DNA of 64,000 bases from Iodidimonas sp. SYSU 1G8 (GCF_039655775.1 NZ_JBBYXJ010000001.1:1-64000), one strand, 5' to 3'. Positions 51,355 to 61,321 are shown, counted from the stretch's first letter. The notes: a model not told the origin generated them from the sequence alone. Numbers and translations are program-made.

Positions 51355-53574
51355 TCACCGTCTGCGCGGATAGCGCCCACCCTTGTTGCCCTGCTTGCCG
51401 CGGGGCCGGCGGGTGCCGGCATCATAGATGACCTCGAAGCGAAGGCCACCGGTAATCGGCGCGGCCTCGGCCAGTCGCACGGTTACCGGGTCGCCCAGAC
51501 GGAAGATGGTGCCGCTTTCGCCGCCGACAAGGGCGTGGGCCTTCTCGTCGTGACGGAAGAACTCCCAGCCGAGCGAACTGATCGGGGCAAGACCTTCGGC
51601 GCCGGTTTCATCCAGCGCGATGAACAATCCGAAGCGGGAAACCCCGGAAATCCGCCCTTTGAACTGGCTGCCCACCTTGTCCGACATGAACGCGGCCATG
51701 TATCGGTCGTTGGCGTCGCGCTCGGCGACCATGGCGCGCCGTTCGGTCATCGAGATGTGCTCGCCGATCTCGTTGAAGTTCGCTGCGGCGTCATCGCGCA
51801 GGCCGTCCTGCCCCAGGCGCAACCCTCGGATCAGCCCGCGATGCACCAGAAGGTCCGAATAACGGCGGATCGGCGAGGTAAAATGGGCGTAGCGCTCGAG
51901 CGCCAGACCGAAATGCCCCTGGTTCTCCGGCCCGTAATAGGCCTGGCTCTGACTGCGCAGGACCACCGTGCTGACGATGTGCGACTGCGCCGTATCCTTC
52001 GACCGGCTCAGTACATTGTTGAAATGATGTGGCGTCAGGCGCTGGCCTTTGGGCAATTTCAGGCTCAGCGTATCGAGAAACTCGCGCAGCGCGGCCAGTT
52101 TCTCCTCGGCGGGCGGCTCGTGCACCCGGTACATGCACGCCGTACGGCGCTTTTCCAGTTCCTCGGCGGCCGCCACGTTGGCCGCGATCATGAACTCCTC
52201 GATCAGCTTGTGCGCGTCGTAGCGCTCGCGCAGCGCGATACGCTTGACGTTGCCCAGCTCGTCCAGTTCCACCTTGCGTTCCGGCAGGTCGAGGTCCAGC
52301 GGGCCGCGCTTGGTCCGCTCTTTCACCCGGGCGAAATAGGCGGCATAGAGCGGCTTGATGACTGGCTCCAGCAACGGTCCGCTTTCTTCGTCCGGATGTC
52401 CGTCATACGCCGCCTGGACACGCTCGTAGCTCAGATTGCCCGCCGAGCGCATGAGGCCGCGCACGAATTTGTGGCTCAGCTTGTTGCCGTTGGCGTCGAA
52501 CCACATGGAGACGGCGAGACACGCCCGGTCCACGCCGGGCAGCAGCGAGCAAAGGTCCGACGACAGCTCGTGCGGCAGCATGGGCACGACCCGGTCGGGA
52601 AAATATACCGAATTGCCGCGCCGGTAGGCCTCCCGGTCCAGGGCGCTGCCGACGCGGACATAATGCGCCACGTCGGCGATGGCGACGATGACGTGCCAGC
52701 CGCCGGGATTTTTCGGATCCGGGTCGGGTTCTGCCCACACCGCGTCGTCATGGTCGCGCGCGTCCACCGGATCGATGGTGACCAGCGGAATGGCGCGAAG
52801 ATCGGTCCGGTCGCCCAGTTCGACGGGTTGCGCGGCGTTGGCCTCGTCCACCGTGTCCCGGGGAAATTCGGTCGGGATGCCATGGGCATGGATCGCGATC
52901 AGGCTGGTGCTGCGCGGCGTGTTCAGATCGCCGAGCCGCTCGACGATGCGGGCATGTTTCAGGCCCAGGCGATTGGTCTTCGAGCCGCGCACCTCGACCA
53001 GTACCAGCTCGCCATCCTTGGCCCCGCCGCTATCTTCCTGTTCGACGATCAGCTCGTGGCGTTCGCGCTTGTCTGTCGGCACGACGCGCGCTTCCTTCGC
53101 CCGGTAGACCCCGAGCATGCGGTCGCGCGTGGCTTCCAGCTTCTTGAGGACCTTGGCCTCATACCCATCGTGCTGGCGCTCCAGCCTGGCGAGCACGCGG
53201 TCACCCGCGCCCAGCGTCCCCGTCGCCAGCTTGCCCGGGGCGACGATGATCCGCGGCGGATCGGATTTCTTGTCGGTCCATTTGACCGGCTTGGCCAGCA
53301 GTTCGCCGTCCACGTCCTGGCCGGTGATCTCGATCACGGTCACGCTCGGCAGCGCCGTCACCGATTTCACGCTCCGGCGATGACCCTGCTCGAGCAGGCC
53401 TTCGCTGGCCATGTCGCGCAGCAGATCCTTCAGCAGGGCACGTTCGTCGCCCCGCACGTGAAAGGCGCGCGCGATCTCGCGCTTGCCCACGATGCCGGGG
53501 CTTTCTTCCACGAAGCGGATGATGTCTGCCTTGGTCGGGAAGGGCGTCGGTCGAGCCTGGTCCTTCTTGCTCAC
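51355..53574 (-). CDS. rnr: Ribonuclease R
   Basis: The 739-residue protein has an N-terminal winged helix, cold-shock domains, and an RNB domain with the catalytic Asp cluster in DARDHDDAVWAEPDPD. The RNB core has QPVELGDRTDLRAIPLVTIDPVD. A C-terminal S1 domain (GRISGVSRFGLFIALDETGA) and a basic tail (GKQGNKGGRYPRRR) follow. It degrades structured RNA 3' to 5'. GTG 53574 gives the family-like start. The topA gene ends five bases upstream, consistent with co-transcription. Confidence 0.93.
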   Translation of the reverse strand: MSKKDQARPTPFPTKADIIRFVEESPGIVGKREIARAFHVRGDERALLKDLLRDMASEGLLEQGHRRSVKSVTALPSVTVIEITGQDVDGELLAKPVKWTDKKSDPPRIIVAPGKLATGTLGAGDRVLARLERQHDGYEAKVLKKLEATRDRMLGVYRAKEARVVPTDKRERHELIVEQEDSGGAKDGELVLVEVRGSKTNRLGLKHARIVERLGDLNTPRSTSLIAIHAHGIPTEFPRDTVDEANAAQPVELGDRTDLRAIPLVTIDPVDARDHDDAVWAEPDPDPKNPGGWHVIVAIADVAHYVRVGSALDREAYRRGNSVYFPDRVVPMLPHELSSDLCSLLPGVDRACLAVSMWFDANGNKLSHKFVRGLMRSAGNLSYERVQAAYDGHPDEESGPLLEPVIKPLYAAYFARVKERTKRGPLDLDLPERKVELDELGNVKRIALRERYDAHKLIEEFMIAANVAAAEELEKRRTACMYRVHEPPAEEKLAALREFLDTLSLKLPKGQRLTPHHFNNVLSRSKDTAQSHIVSTVVLRSQSQAYYGPENQGHFGLALERYAHFTSPIRRYSDLLVHRGLIRGLRLGQDGLRDDAAANFNEIGEHISMTERRAMVAERDANDRYMAAFMSDKVGSQFKGRISGVSRFGLFIALDETGAEGLAPISSLGWEFFRHDEKAHALVGGESGTIFRLGDPVTVRLAEAAPITGGLRFEVIYDAGTRRPRGKQGNKGGRYPRRR

Positions 53575-53579
53575 CGGGC

Positions 53580-56225
53580 TTACTCGGCCCCCGCGGCTGT
53601 CTTGGGGGCTTTTTTCGGCGCCGCCTTCTTCGCTGTGCTGCTCTTGGCGGCAGCCTTCTTGGCCGGGGCTTTCTTGGCGGTCTTGGCGGCGGCCTTCTTG
53701 GGCGCCGCGGCCTTCGCCTTGCCCTTCTTGGGTTGGCCGGCCTTGGCTTCCAGCAGAGGCAATGCCTCCTCCAGGGTGAACGTTTCCGGCTCCGATCCGC
53801 GCGGCAGGGTGGCGTTCACCTTGTTGTGGGTGACATAGGGGCCGAACCGGCCCTTCATCACGTTCACCGGCTTTCCGTCCGCCGGATGCTCGCCCAGTTC
53901 CTTCAGGACGCTGGCGCTGGCCTGCCGGCCGGGCCGGGATTCGGCGAGCACGGAAACCGCGCGGTTGATTCCGATGGTGAACACTTCGTCGCTTGAGGGC
54001 AGGTTGGCGTATTTGCCGTCATGGTTGATGTACGGCCCGTAGCGGCCGATGCCGGCGGCGATGGCCTTGCCCGTTTCCGGATGGATACCCACCTCGCGCG
54101 GCAGCGACAGCAGGGCGACGGCCTTTTCCAGGTCGATGCTTTCCAGCGGAATGTCCTTCGGGATGGACACGCGCGGCGGCTTCACGCCCTCTTTCGCCTC
54201 GCCCCGCTGCAGGTATTGGCCGAAACGGCCCCCGCGCAGCGAAATCTCGTCGCCATTGTCCTCGCCCAGCACCTTGGTGCCGTTCAGGCCTTCGCTGGCG
54301 CCGTCGCCGCTGGTGCCAAGCTGGCGGGTGAATTTGCATTCCGGATAGTTGGAGCAGCCGATGAAGGCGCCGAACTTGCCCAGCTTCAGGCTCAGGCGGC
54401 CATCGGCGCAGGACGGACAGGCGCGCGGGTCCTTGCCTTCCTCGACCAGCGGGAAGATATGCGGCCCCAGCAGATCGTTCAGCGCATCCAGTACCTGGGC
54501 GACGCGCAGGTCCGCCGTCCCCTCGATGGCGTTGCTGAAATGCGCCCAGAACTCGCGCAGCACGGTCTTCCAGTCGATCTTGCCGGCGGAAATCTCGTCG
54601 AGCTGTTCTTCCATCTGCGCCGTGAAATCATATTCCACATAGCGGCTGAAGAAGCTCTCGAGGAACGCCGTGACCAGACGCCCCTTGTCCTCGGGCACGA
54701 AGCGGTTGCGATCCATGCGCACATAGCTGCGGTCGCGCAGCACGTCCAGGATCGAGGCATAGGTCGACGGTCTGCCGATGCCCAGCTCTTCCATCTTGCG
54801 GACCAGGCTCGCTTCCGTGTAGCGCGGCGGCGGCTCGGTGAAATGCTGTTCGGGAATGATCTTCTCGCGGCTGACCGCGTCGCCGGCGGCAAGAGCGGGC
54901 AGGCGGCGGTCGTCATCGGACTCGTCCGTGTCGTCCAGGCCTTCCTGATAGAGGGCGAGGAAGCCGGGGAAGGTCAGCACCGATCCGCGGGCTCGCAGCA
55001 TGACCTTGCCGTCCTCGGCGGCGATGTCCGCCACGGTCCGCTCGAACTGCGCGCTCTCCATCTGGCTGGCGACGGTGCGCTTCCAGATCAGCTCGTACAG
55101 CTTCAGCTGTTCCTCGGTCAGCGCGCGGGACACTTCCGCCGGACGGCGGTGCAGGTCGGTCGGGCGGATGGCCTCGTGGGCTTCCTGCGCGTTCTTGGCC
55201 TTGGCCTTGTAGATGCGCGGCTGCGGCGGCACGTAGCGGTCGCCGTAATCCTTGGCGATCAGCGACCGCGCGCCGGAAATGGCCTCGCCCGCGAGCTGGA
55301 CGCCGTCGGTACGCATATAGGTAATCAGGCCGACGGTCTCGCCGCCGATATCCATGCCCTCATACAGCTTCTGCGCGATGCGCATGGTGCGCGAGGCCGA
55401 GAAGCCCAGCTTGCGCGCGGCTTCCTGCTGCAGGGTCGAGGTCGTGAACGGTGCGGCGGGATTGCGCTTGGCCGGCTTGCTCTCGATGGTCGAGACGCTG
55501 AAGCCGCGCGCCTGGATGGCCGCGACAGCCTCTTTCGCCGCCGCTTCCGTCGACAGGTCGAACTTGTCCAGCTTCTGCCCGTTCAGCTCGGTCAGCGACG
55601 CCATGAAGGGATCGCCCGACGGCGTTTTCATGGCGACGTCGATGGTCCAGTATTCGCGCGGCTTGAAGCTTTCGATCTCCAGCTCGCGCTGGCAGATCAG
55701 CCGCAGCGCCACCGACTGCACCCGGCCGGCCGACCGCGCGCCGGGCAGCTTGCGCCACAGGACCGGCGACAGGGTAAAGCCCACCAGATAGTCCAGCGCG
55801 CGCCGCGCCAGATAGGCATCGACCAGTTCCTGGTCCACGTCGCGCGGGTTGGCGATGGCGTCCAGAACGGCCGACTTGGTGATTTCGTTGAACACCACCC
55901 GCTTCACCTTCATGTCGGCGAGGCCCTTGGTGTTCTTCAGAATCTCCATGACGTGCCAGGAAATGGCCTCGCCTTCGCGATCCGGATCGGTCGCCAGATA
56001 AAGGATGTCGGCGCCTTTGGCGGCGTCGGAAATGTCCTTCATCCGCTTCTTGGAATCGCTGTCGACTTCCCAGCTCATGGCGAAGTCCTCGGCCGGCCTG
56101 ACCGAGCCGTCCTTGGATGGCAGGTCGCGCACGTGACCGAAACTGGCCAGCACCTTGAAGTTGCTGCCCAGATATTTGTTGATGGTCTTGGCCTTCGCCG
56201 GGGATTCGACGACAACGAGATTCAT
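53580..56225 (-). CDS. topA: DNA topoisomerase I
   Basis: The 881-residue protein has the TOPRIM start (VVESPAKAKTINKYLG) with DPDREGEAISWH. The catalytic Tyr is in LITYMRTDG. C-terminal zinc-ribbon modules such as CPSCADGRLSLKLGKFGAFIGCSNYPEC are present. It ends in a long Lys/Ala-rich tail (KKAAAKTAKKAPAKK), common in alphaproteobacterial TopA and likely DNA-binding. It relaxes negatively supercoiled DNA. It lies between dprA and rnr in one direction. Confidence 0.95.
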   Translation of the reverse strand: MNLVVVESPAKAKTINKYLGSNFKVLASFGHVRDLPSKDGSVRPAEDFAMSWEVDSDSKKRMKDISDAAKGADILYLATDPDREGEAISWHVMEILKNTKGLADMKVKRVVFNEITKSAVLDAIANPRDVDQELVDAYLARRALDYLVGFTLSPVLWRKLPGARSAGRVQSVALRLICQRELEIESFKPREYWTIDVAMKTPSGDPFMASLTELNGQKLDKFDLSTEAAAKEAVAAIQARGFSVSTIESKPAKRNPAAPFTTSTLQQEAARKLGFSASRTMRIAQKLYEGMDIGGETVGLITYMRTDGVQLAGEAISGARSLIAKDYGDRYVPPQPRIYKAKAKNAQEAHEAIRPTDLHRRPAEVSRALTEEQLKLYELIWKRTVASQMESAQFERTVADIAAEDGKVMLRARGSVLTFPGFLALYQEGLDDTDESDDDRRLPALAAGDAVSREKIIPEQHFTEPPPRYTEASLVRKMEELGIGRPSTYASILDVLRDRSYVRMDRNRFVPEDKGRLVTAFLESFFSRYVEYDFTAQMEEQLDEISAGKIDWKTVLREFWAHFSNAIEGTADLRVAQVLDALNDLLGPHIFPLVEEGKDPRACPSCADGRLSLKLGKFGAFIGCSNYPECKFTRQLGTSGDGASEGLNGTKVLGEDNGDEISLRGGRFGQYLQRGEAKEGVKPPRVSIPKDIPLESIDLEKAVALLSLPREVGIHPETGKAIAAGIGRYGPYINHDGKYANLPSSDEVFTIGINRAVSVLAESRPGRQASASVLKELGEHPADGKPVNVMKGRFGPYVTHNKVNATLPRGSEPETFTLEEALPLLEAKAGQPKKGKAKAAAPKKAAAKTAKKAPAKKAAAKSSTAKKAAPKKAPKTAAGAE

Positions 56226-56255
56226 GAATTTCCGTTCTTGTCCGCTCGCCTGGGC

Positions 56256-57359
56256 TCAGGCCAGCGAGACTTTGTTCCCTGCATGCCGGTCGAGGCGACC
56301 GGCTAATTCGAGTTCCAGCAAAATGGTCAAAACCAACTCGGGTGTCAAACCGCTTTGCCGGATGACCTCGTCGACCTCGGTGGGCGTGGGCCCTAGTTTC
56401 TCCAGCACCGCGGCCCGCGCGGTGTCGTCCGCCTCGGCCGCGACTGGCGCGGGACCAAGGGAAAGCTCCTGCTGGCGCGGTATCGAAATGGCCCTCGGCG
56501 CCAGATTTTCCAGAATGTCTCCGATGCCTTCCGTCAGCACGGCGCCCTGACGGATCAGGTTGTTCGTTCCCCGGCAGCGCGGGTCCAGCGGCGATCCCGG
56601 CACGGCGAAGACTTCACGACCTTGCTCGAGCGCGTAGTTGGCGGTAATCAGCGAACCGGACTTCAAGGCCGCCTCGATCACGACCACGCCCAGCGACAGC
56701 CCCGAGATCAGCCGGTTGCGGCGGGGGAAGTGCCGTGCCTGCGGCTTCGTCCCCATCGGCATTTCGCACACCAGCGCGCCCTGGGCCGCCATGCTTTCAT
56801 ACAGGGCCTGGTTCTCGGGCGGATAGACGACGTCGATACCGCCGGCCATCGCGGCGACCGTACCCGTCGCCAGCGCGGCGCCGTGCGCCGCCGTATCGAT
56901 GCCCCGGGCCAGGCCTGAGACCACCACATAGCCCTGCGCGCCCAGATCCTCGGCCAGCTGACGGGTAAAACGGATACCGGCCGCCGATGCATTGCGCGCG
57001 CCCACCACGCCGATGGCCGGCGCGCCGAGCAGCGCCGTGTTGCCCCGCACGGTCAGGATCGGCGGTGCTGTCGACAGGTCCGCGAGCAGCGGCGGATAGT
57101 CGGGCTGGTCGAAATGCAGCAGGACCGCGCCAAGCTTGCCGAGGGCGGCGATCTCGTCTTCCGCTTCATCCGCCGAGCAGAGCGTCATGCCCTGTCCATG
57201 GCCACCGCGCCGGATGAGATCGGGCAGGGCCTCGAGCGCCTTGGCCGCCGTGCCATAGCGCCCCAGCAACTGCCGGAAGACGATCGGTCCCACATTGGAG
57301 CTGCGAATCAGCCTCAGTCGGTCGCGCTGTTCCTTGTCCGAAAGCGCGGCGCCGGGCAT
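56256..57359 (-). CDS. dprA: DNA-processing protein DprA
   Basis: The 367-residue protein has an N-terminal SAM-like domain (RLRLIRSSNVGPIVFRQLL). The Rossmann core has GVVGARNASAAG, VVSGLARGIDTAAHGAAL, and FPRRNRLISGLS. A C-terminal winged-helix region (PTEVDEVIRQSGLTPELV) follows. DprA loads RecA on single-stranded DNA during transformation. Its stop is followed 31 bases later by topA; its start is three bases from plsY, so these genes are co-transcribed. Confidence 0.93.
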   Translation of the reverse strand: MPGAALSDKEQRDRLRLIRSSNVGPIVFRQLLGRYGTAAKALEALPDLIRRGGHGQGMTLCSADEAEDEIAALGKLGAVLLHFDQPDYPPLLADLSTAPPILTVRGNTALLGAPAIGVVGARNASAAGIRFTRQLAEDLGAQGYVVVSGLARGIDTAAHGAALATGTVAAMAGGIDVVYPPENQALYESMAAQGALVCEMPMGTKPQARHFPRRNRLISGLSLGVVVIEAALKSGSLITANYALEQGREVFAVPGSPLDPRCRGTNNLIRQGAVLTEGIGDILENLAPRAISIPRQQELSLGPAPVAAEADDTARAAVLEKLGPTPTEVDEVIRQSGLTPELVLTILLELELAGRLDRHAGNKVSLA

Positions 57360-57362
57360 GGA

Positions 57363-57953
57363 CTATTTCTGCCCGATCTTGGGTTCCTCGCCGCGCAGCA
57401 GGCGGCGGATGTTCGAGGTGTGGCGGAGGAAGATCATCAGCGCGAGCAGGATGAACAGCACCCCCTCCAGCAGGCCGACGAGGGCCATGGCATAGACGGG
57501 GGCGATGGCCGCCGCCGCCAGCGCCGCCACCGAGGAATAGCGGAACATCACGCCGGTCAGCAGCCAGACGCCACAGCACAGCAGGCCGAGCCACAGATTG
57601 ATGGCGAGCGCGATGCCGAGGAAGACGGCGACGCCCTTGCCACCCCTGAAATTGAGCCACATGGGATGCAGATGGCCAAAAAAAGCGGCGGCCGCGGCGA
57701 TCAGCACGGCATCCGGCGTGATCGAGCGGGCAATGAAAACCGCCGCCGCGCCCTTGCCCGCATCCAGCAGCAGGGTGGCGAGCGCGAGCCACTTGTTGCC
57801 CGTCCGCAGAACGTTGGTGGCGCCGATATTGCCCGAGCCGATGCCCCTTATGTCGCCGAGCCCGGCTGCCTTGGTCAGCAGCAGACCGAACGGGATCGAG
57901 CCGAGCAGATACCCGACGAAGGCCGCGAGGATGACCCCTGGAATGCCGTCCAT
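57363..57953 (-). CDS. plsY: Glycerol-3-phosphate acyltransferase PlsY
   Basis: The 196-residue membrane protein has GSIPFGLLLTKAAGLGDIRGIGSGNIGATNVLRTGNKW, the conserved first and second motifs of PlsY, and the third motif HLHPMWLNFRGGKGVA. It transfers an acyl group from acyl phosphate to glycerol-3-phosphate in phospholipid synthesis. Its ATG follows the pyrX stop by one base. Confidence 0.95.
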   Translation of the reverse strand: MDGIPGVILAAFVGYLLGSIPFGLLLTKAAGLGDIRGIGSGNIGATNVLRTGNKWLALATLLLDAGKGAAAVFIARSITPDAVLIAAAAAFFGHLHPMWLNFRGGKGVAVFLGIALAINLWLGLLCCGVWLLTGVMFRYSSVAALAAAAIAPVYAMALVGLLEGVLFILLALMIFLRHTSNIRRLLRGEEPKIGQK

Positions 57954-57954
57954 C

Positions 57955-59229
57955 TCAACCTGCCTGATACACGGTGCGCCCGCCGACGATGGTGCGCACG
58001 ACCTTGCCCTGGGCGGGCCTGCCTTCGAACGGGCTGTTCTTTGCCTTGCTGTGGAACGCGGCGGGGTCGATGACCAGCGGCGCGTTGGGATCGAACAAGA
58101 CCAGATCCGCGATCTCGCCCTTGCACAGCCGGCCGCCGGTGATACCGAGGATTTCCGCGGGCCTGGACGTCAGCGCCGCCAGCAGCCGCATGAGCGGCAC
58201 GTGCCCGCCATGCAGCAGTTCCATCGCCATGGGCAGGATCGTCTCCAGCCCGATCACGCCGGACGCCGCCAGATCGAACGGCAGCCGCTTGCTTTCCACA
58301 TCATGCGGATCGTGCGAGCTGACGATCACGTCGATGGTGCCGTCCGCCAGTCCCTCGACCACCGCCCGACGGTCCGCTTCCGCGCGCAGCGGCGGCGACG
58401 TGCGGGCGAAGGTGCGGTACTCGGCGATGGCGAGCTCGTTCAGGGCGAAATAGTGCGGCGCGGTGCCGCAGGTCACGGGCAGCCCCTCGGCCTTCGCCCG
58501 CCGGATCGCGGCCACGGCGGCGGCGGTCGTCACCAGCGCGACGTGATAGCGCCCGCCGGTCAGTCCGACGAGCCGCAGATCCCGTTCGATCATGATCACT
58601 TCGGCTTCGGCGGGAATCCCCGGCAGGCCCAGCCGCGTGGCGATCTCGCCCTCGTTCATCACCCCTTCGCGAGCCAGCGCCGGATCCTCGGCGTGCTGGA
58701 TGACGAGCGAATCGTGCGCGCCGGCATAGGTCAGGATACGGCGCATCACCTGGGAATCGGCGATCGCCTTGCGGCCGTCGCTGAAGGCGAGGGCGCCTGC
58801 CTCGCGCAGCAGGCCGATCTCGGTCATCTCCTCGCCGCCCAGATCCTTGGTCGCGGCGGCGATGGGATGGATGCGCACGCTGGCGTCGCGCGCCAGCCGC
58901 TGGATGTAGTCCACGAGGGAAACCCGGTCGAGAAGCGGGTTCATGTTGGGCATGGCGGCGATGGTCGTGACGCCGCCGGCGGCGGCCGCCCTCGCGGTGG
59001 TCTCCACCGACTCGCCCAGGAAGACCTGCATGTCGATGAAGCCCGGTGCCAGGCACAGGCCCCGGCAATCGACCACTTCGCTGCCGTCCGTGATGCCGTC
59101 GGCGAACAGGTCGGCGCCCACGTCCCAGATCTTGCCGCCCACGGTCAGCAGCGCGCCGCGCTCATCCCGGCCGCTCGCGGGATCGAGCAACCGGGCGTTC
59201 ATGTAGACGACGCGGCGGTCGGCGGCCAT
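57955..59229 (-). CDS. pyrC: Dihydroorotase-like protein with degenerate metal site (PyrX type)
   Basis: The 424-residue amidohydrolase-fold protein aligns with class I dihydroorotase, but the HxH metal motif in PGFIDMHVHL is replaced by PGFIDMQVFLGE (Q68 and F70). The Asp of TDHAPH is also absent (VSSHDPHD). These changes remove metal ligands, as in non-catalytic PyrX partners that stabilise PyrB. It overlaps pyrB by one base (TGATG), supporting a complex. A true dihydroorotase must be encoded elsewhere. The symbol pyrC is often used by annotation; pyrX may be more accurate. Confidence 0.85.
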   Translation of the reverse strand: MAADRRVVYMNARLLDPASGRDERGALLTVGGKIWDVGADLFADGITDGSEVVDCRGLCLAPGFIDMQVFLGESVETTARAAAAGGVTTIAAMPNMNPLLDRVSLVDYIQRLARDASVRIHPIAAATKDLGGEEMTEIGLLREAGALAFSDGRKAIADSQVMRRILTYAGAHDSLVIQHAEDPALAREGVMNEGEIATRLGLPGIPAEAEVIMIERDLRLVGLTGGRYHVALVTTAAAVAAIRRAKAEGLPVTCGTAPHYFALNELAIAEYRTFARTSPPLRAEADRRAVVEGLADGTIDVIVSSHDPHDVESKRLPFDLAASGVIGLETILPMAMELLHGGHVPLMRLLAALTSRPAEILGITGGRLCKGEIADLVLFDPNAPLVIDPAAFHSKAKNSPFEGRPAQGKVVRTIVGGRTVYQAG

Positions 59230-60176
59230 CACTCGTCCTCCTCCGCGTCCAGGTCGCGGCACAGGGCGTCCAGACAGGCCATGCGCACGGCCACGCCCGT
59301 CTCCACCTGTTCGCGGATTGCGCTCCGGTCGATGTCGTCGGCGACGTCCGTGTCGATCTCCACGCCCCGGTTCATCGGCCCCGGATGCATGATCAGCGCG
59401 TCGGGCTTGGCGGCGGCCAGCTTTTCCGCGTCCAGCCCGTAGAAATGGAAGTACTCGCGCGGCGAGGGGACGAAGGCGCCCTTCATGCGCTCGGTCTGCA
59501 GGCGCAGCATCATGACGATGTCGACGCCGTCCAGGCCGCTGCGCATGTCGTGAAACACATCGACGCCCAGCCGGTCGACGGCCACCGGCAGCAGGGTCGG
59601 CGGCGCGACCACCCGGACGCGCGCGCCCATGGTGTTCAGCAGATGGATGTTCGAGCGCGCCACCCGGCTGTGCAGGATGTCGCCGCAGATGGCGACCTTC
59701 AGCCCCTCGATCCGGCCCTTGCGGCGGCGGATGGTCAGCGCGTCGAGCAGTGCCTGTGTCGGGTGCTCGTGGCGGCCGTCGCCCGCGTTGATCACCGAGC
59801 AGTTGACCTTCTGCGACAACAGCAGCGCCGCGCCGGATGACGAATGCCGCACCACCAGAAGGCTCGGCCGCATGGCGTTCAGCGTCATCGCCGTGTCGAT
59901 GAGCGTCTCGCCCTTCTTGATCGAGGATGTGGAGGTGACCATGTTGATCACGTCGGCGCCCAGCCGTTTGCCGGCCAGCTCGAACGAGGTCGACGTCCGG
60001 GTCGATTCCTCGAAGAACAGATTGATCTGGGTACGGTTCTTCAGGACCTTCTTGATCTTCCGGCCGCCCCTGTAGCGCTCCAGATAGGAATCGCCCAGGT
60101 CCAGGAGAGCGTTGATCTCCTGCGCTTTCATCCCCTCGATGCCGAGAAGATGTCTGATGCCGTCGGTTTTGGTCAT
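59229..60176 (-). CDS. pyrB: Aspartate carbamoyltransferase catalytic chain
   Basis: The 315-residue protein has carbamoyl-phosphate residues [21 protein letters not shown] and HPTQALLD, and substrate region [11 protein letters not shown]. The C-terminal domain has [11 protein letters not shown]. It makes carbamoyl-aspartate in pyrimidine synthesis. It overlaps the PyrX gene and follows ruvX by 42 bases. Length and motifs are normal. Confidence 0.95.
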   Translation of the reverse strand: MTKTDGIRHLLGIEGMKAQEINALLDLGDSYLERYRGGRKIKKVLKNRTQINLFFEESTRTSTSFELAGKRLGADVINMVTSTSSIKKGETLIDTAMTLNAMRPSLLVVRHSSSGAALLLSQKVNCSVINAGDGRHEHPTQALLDALTIRRRKGRIEGLKVAICGDILHSRVARSNIHLLNTMGARVRVVAPPTLLPVAVDRLGVDVFHDMRSGLDGVDIVMMLRLQTERMKGAFVPSPREYFHFYGLDAEKLAAAKPDALIMHPGPMNRGVEIDTDVADDIDRSAIREQVETGVAVRMACLDALCRDLDAEEDE

Positions 60177-60218
60177 TGGGGCCGGGTGTATAGGCGCACG
60201 TCGGGTCTCCGGCAAGCG

Positions 60219-60683
60219 TCAGTTACGGCGCAAGAAATCGAGCGCGCCCTGCAGAATATACCCGGCGGCCATCTGGTCAACGACCTTGGCGCGCTTGGCG
60301 CGGGTCAGGTCGGCGTCGATCATGGCGCGCTGCACGGCGGCGGTGGAAAGCCGCTCGTCCCAATAGGCGACAGCCACGTCGCGGACCCCCAGCAGATTGC
60401 GCACGAACTGGCGGGTCGACTGGCACCGTGGCCCTTCCGTACCGTCCATGTTGACAGGAAGGCCGATGACGAAACCGGCGATCTTGCGCTCGTCGGCGAT
60501 AGCCAGCAGCCGCGCCGCGTCGGCGGTGAACTTGGTGCGCCTGATCGTCTCGATCGGGCTCGCCACCATCAGCGCGCCATCGCTGACGGCGAGGCCGATG
60601 GTCTTGGTCCCCAGGTCGAGACCCAGCAGCCGCCCGGCGCGGGGCAGCGCGGCTTTCAGCTCGGGCAGGCTCAGTTCAGGCAA
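60219..60683 (-). CDS. ruvX: Holliday-junction resolvase-like RuvX (YqgF)
   Basis: The 154-residue RNase H-fold protein has LLGLDLGTKTIGLAVSD with the metal-binding Asp, GFVIGLPVNMDGTEG, and YWDERLSTAAVQRAMIDAD. The last block carries the Asp/Glu active residues. A TTG at 60683 is taken as start because it gives the family's usual length; upstream in-frame codons would read through the GrpB gene. The first eight bases overlap the GrpB stop. RuvX is linked to 16S rRNA maturation. Confidence 0.88.
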   Translation of the reverse strand: MPELSLPELKAALPRAGRLLGLDLGTKTIGLAVSDGALMVASPIETIRRTKFTADAARLLAIADERKIAGFVIGLPVNMDGTEGPRCQSTRQFVRNLLGVRDVAVAYWDERLSTAAVQRAMIDADLTRAKRAKVVDQMAAGYILQGALDFLRRN

Positions 60684-61224
60684 TGGACGTGCTTTCTCTT
60701 CCGGCCCATGCCAGCGCGCGGGCTTCCTCACGCGCCACCCAATCCCATTTCTCGCGATTGTACGCCATGGAATCTTGCGGATGAAGCGCGGCGGCGCGGC
60801 GTTTCTCGGCATCATAGGCGCGCGCCCTGTCGGGATGCGCGCGCAGATAGTCCCGGAAGATCAGATGGCGTGCGATCTGCGGCGAATCCTGCTGGAAGAA
60901 ATGCAGATGGACCGCGGGCCTGCCCTCTTTCATCAGGATGCAGAAGCGGCGCCCTTCGATGCCGAACGCGCCGAACCAGTCATAGCCCAGCGCCTCGATC
61001 CTGGGCCGTTGCCAGTCCAGATCCTCAAGGCTGGCGACCACCGGAAGCAGATCGACGATCGGCTTGGCCGCGAGGCCGGGCACCGAGGTGGATCCCATAT
61101 GCTCGGTTCGGAGCAGGTTGGATGTCAGTGCCGCGGTCAGCCGCGCCGCCTCGAACGCCGCCAACGCGGGCCATTCGGGGTCGTAGGGGGCAATATGGAC
61201 GTCATGGGGTGCCGGTTCGCGCAT
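60676..61224 (-). CDS. GrpB-family protein (UPF0157)
   Basis: The 182-residue protein has DVHIAPYDPEWPALAAFEAARL, then the nucleotidyltransferase-like GSTSVPGLAAKPIVDLLPVV, and a C-terminal YLRAHPDRARAYDAEKRR. This is the GrpB/UPF0157 fold. The cofactor and role are unknown. It overlaps ruvX. It begins 149 bases from gatC in the divergent direction. Confidence 0.88.
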   Translation of the reverse strand: MREPAPHDVHIAPYDPEWPALAAFEAARLTAALTSNLLRTEHMGSTSVPGLAAKPIVDLLPVVASLEDLDWQRPRIEALGYDWFGAFGIEGRRFCILMKEGRPAVHLHFFQQDSPQIARHLIFRDYLRAHPDRARAYDAEKRRAAALHPQDSMAYNREKWDWVAREEARALAWAGRESTSIA

Positions 61225-61292
61225 GGCGTGACCATAACCCCACTTGCCGTGCCGGAGAAAGCCGCCCGGTTTCCGGCCACCACCCTGGCACC

Positions 61293-61321
61293 TTGCCGCG
61301 CGGTGCCATCCGGGCTAATTT
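61293..61321 (+). promoter_or_regulatory. Weak candidate promoter for gatCAB
   Basis: TTGCCG and TAATTT are spaced by 17 bases, about 50 bases before gatC. The -10 match is poor. Confidence 0.3.

Noticed and set aside
51145-53838. Long open frame on the plus strand opposite rnr
   Set aside because: It is an antisense shadow of the RNase R and topA coding strands, caused by high GC; RNB, S1 and other motifs lie on the minus strand.
54021-56306. Long plus-strand frame opposite topA
   Set aside because: Shadow of topoisomerase I; the encoded sequence has no domain and is rich in codon-complement residues.
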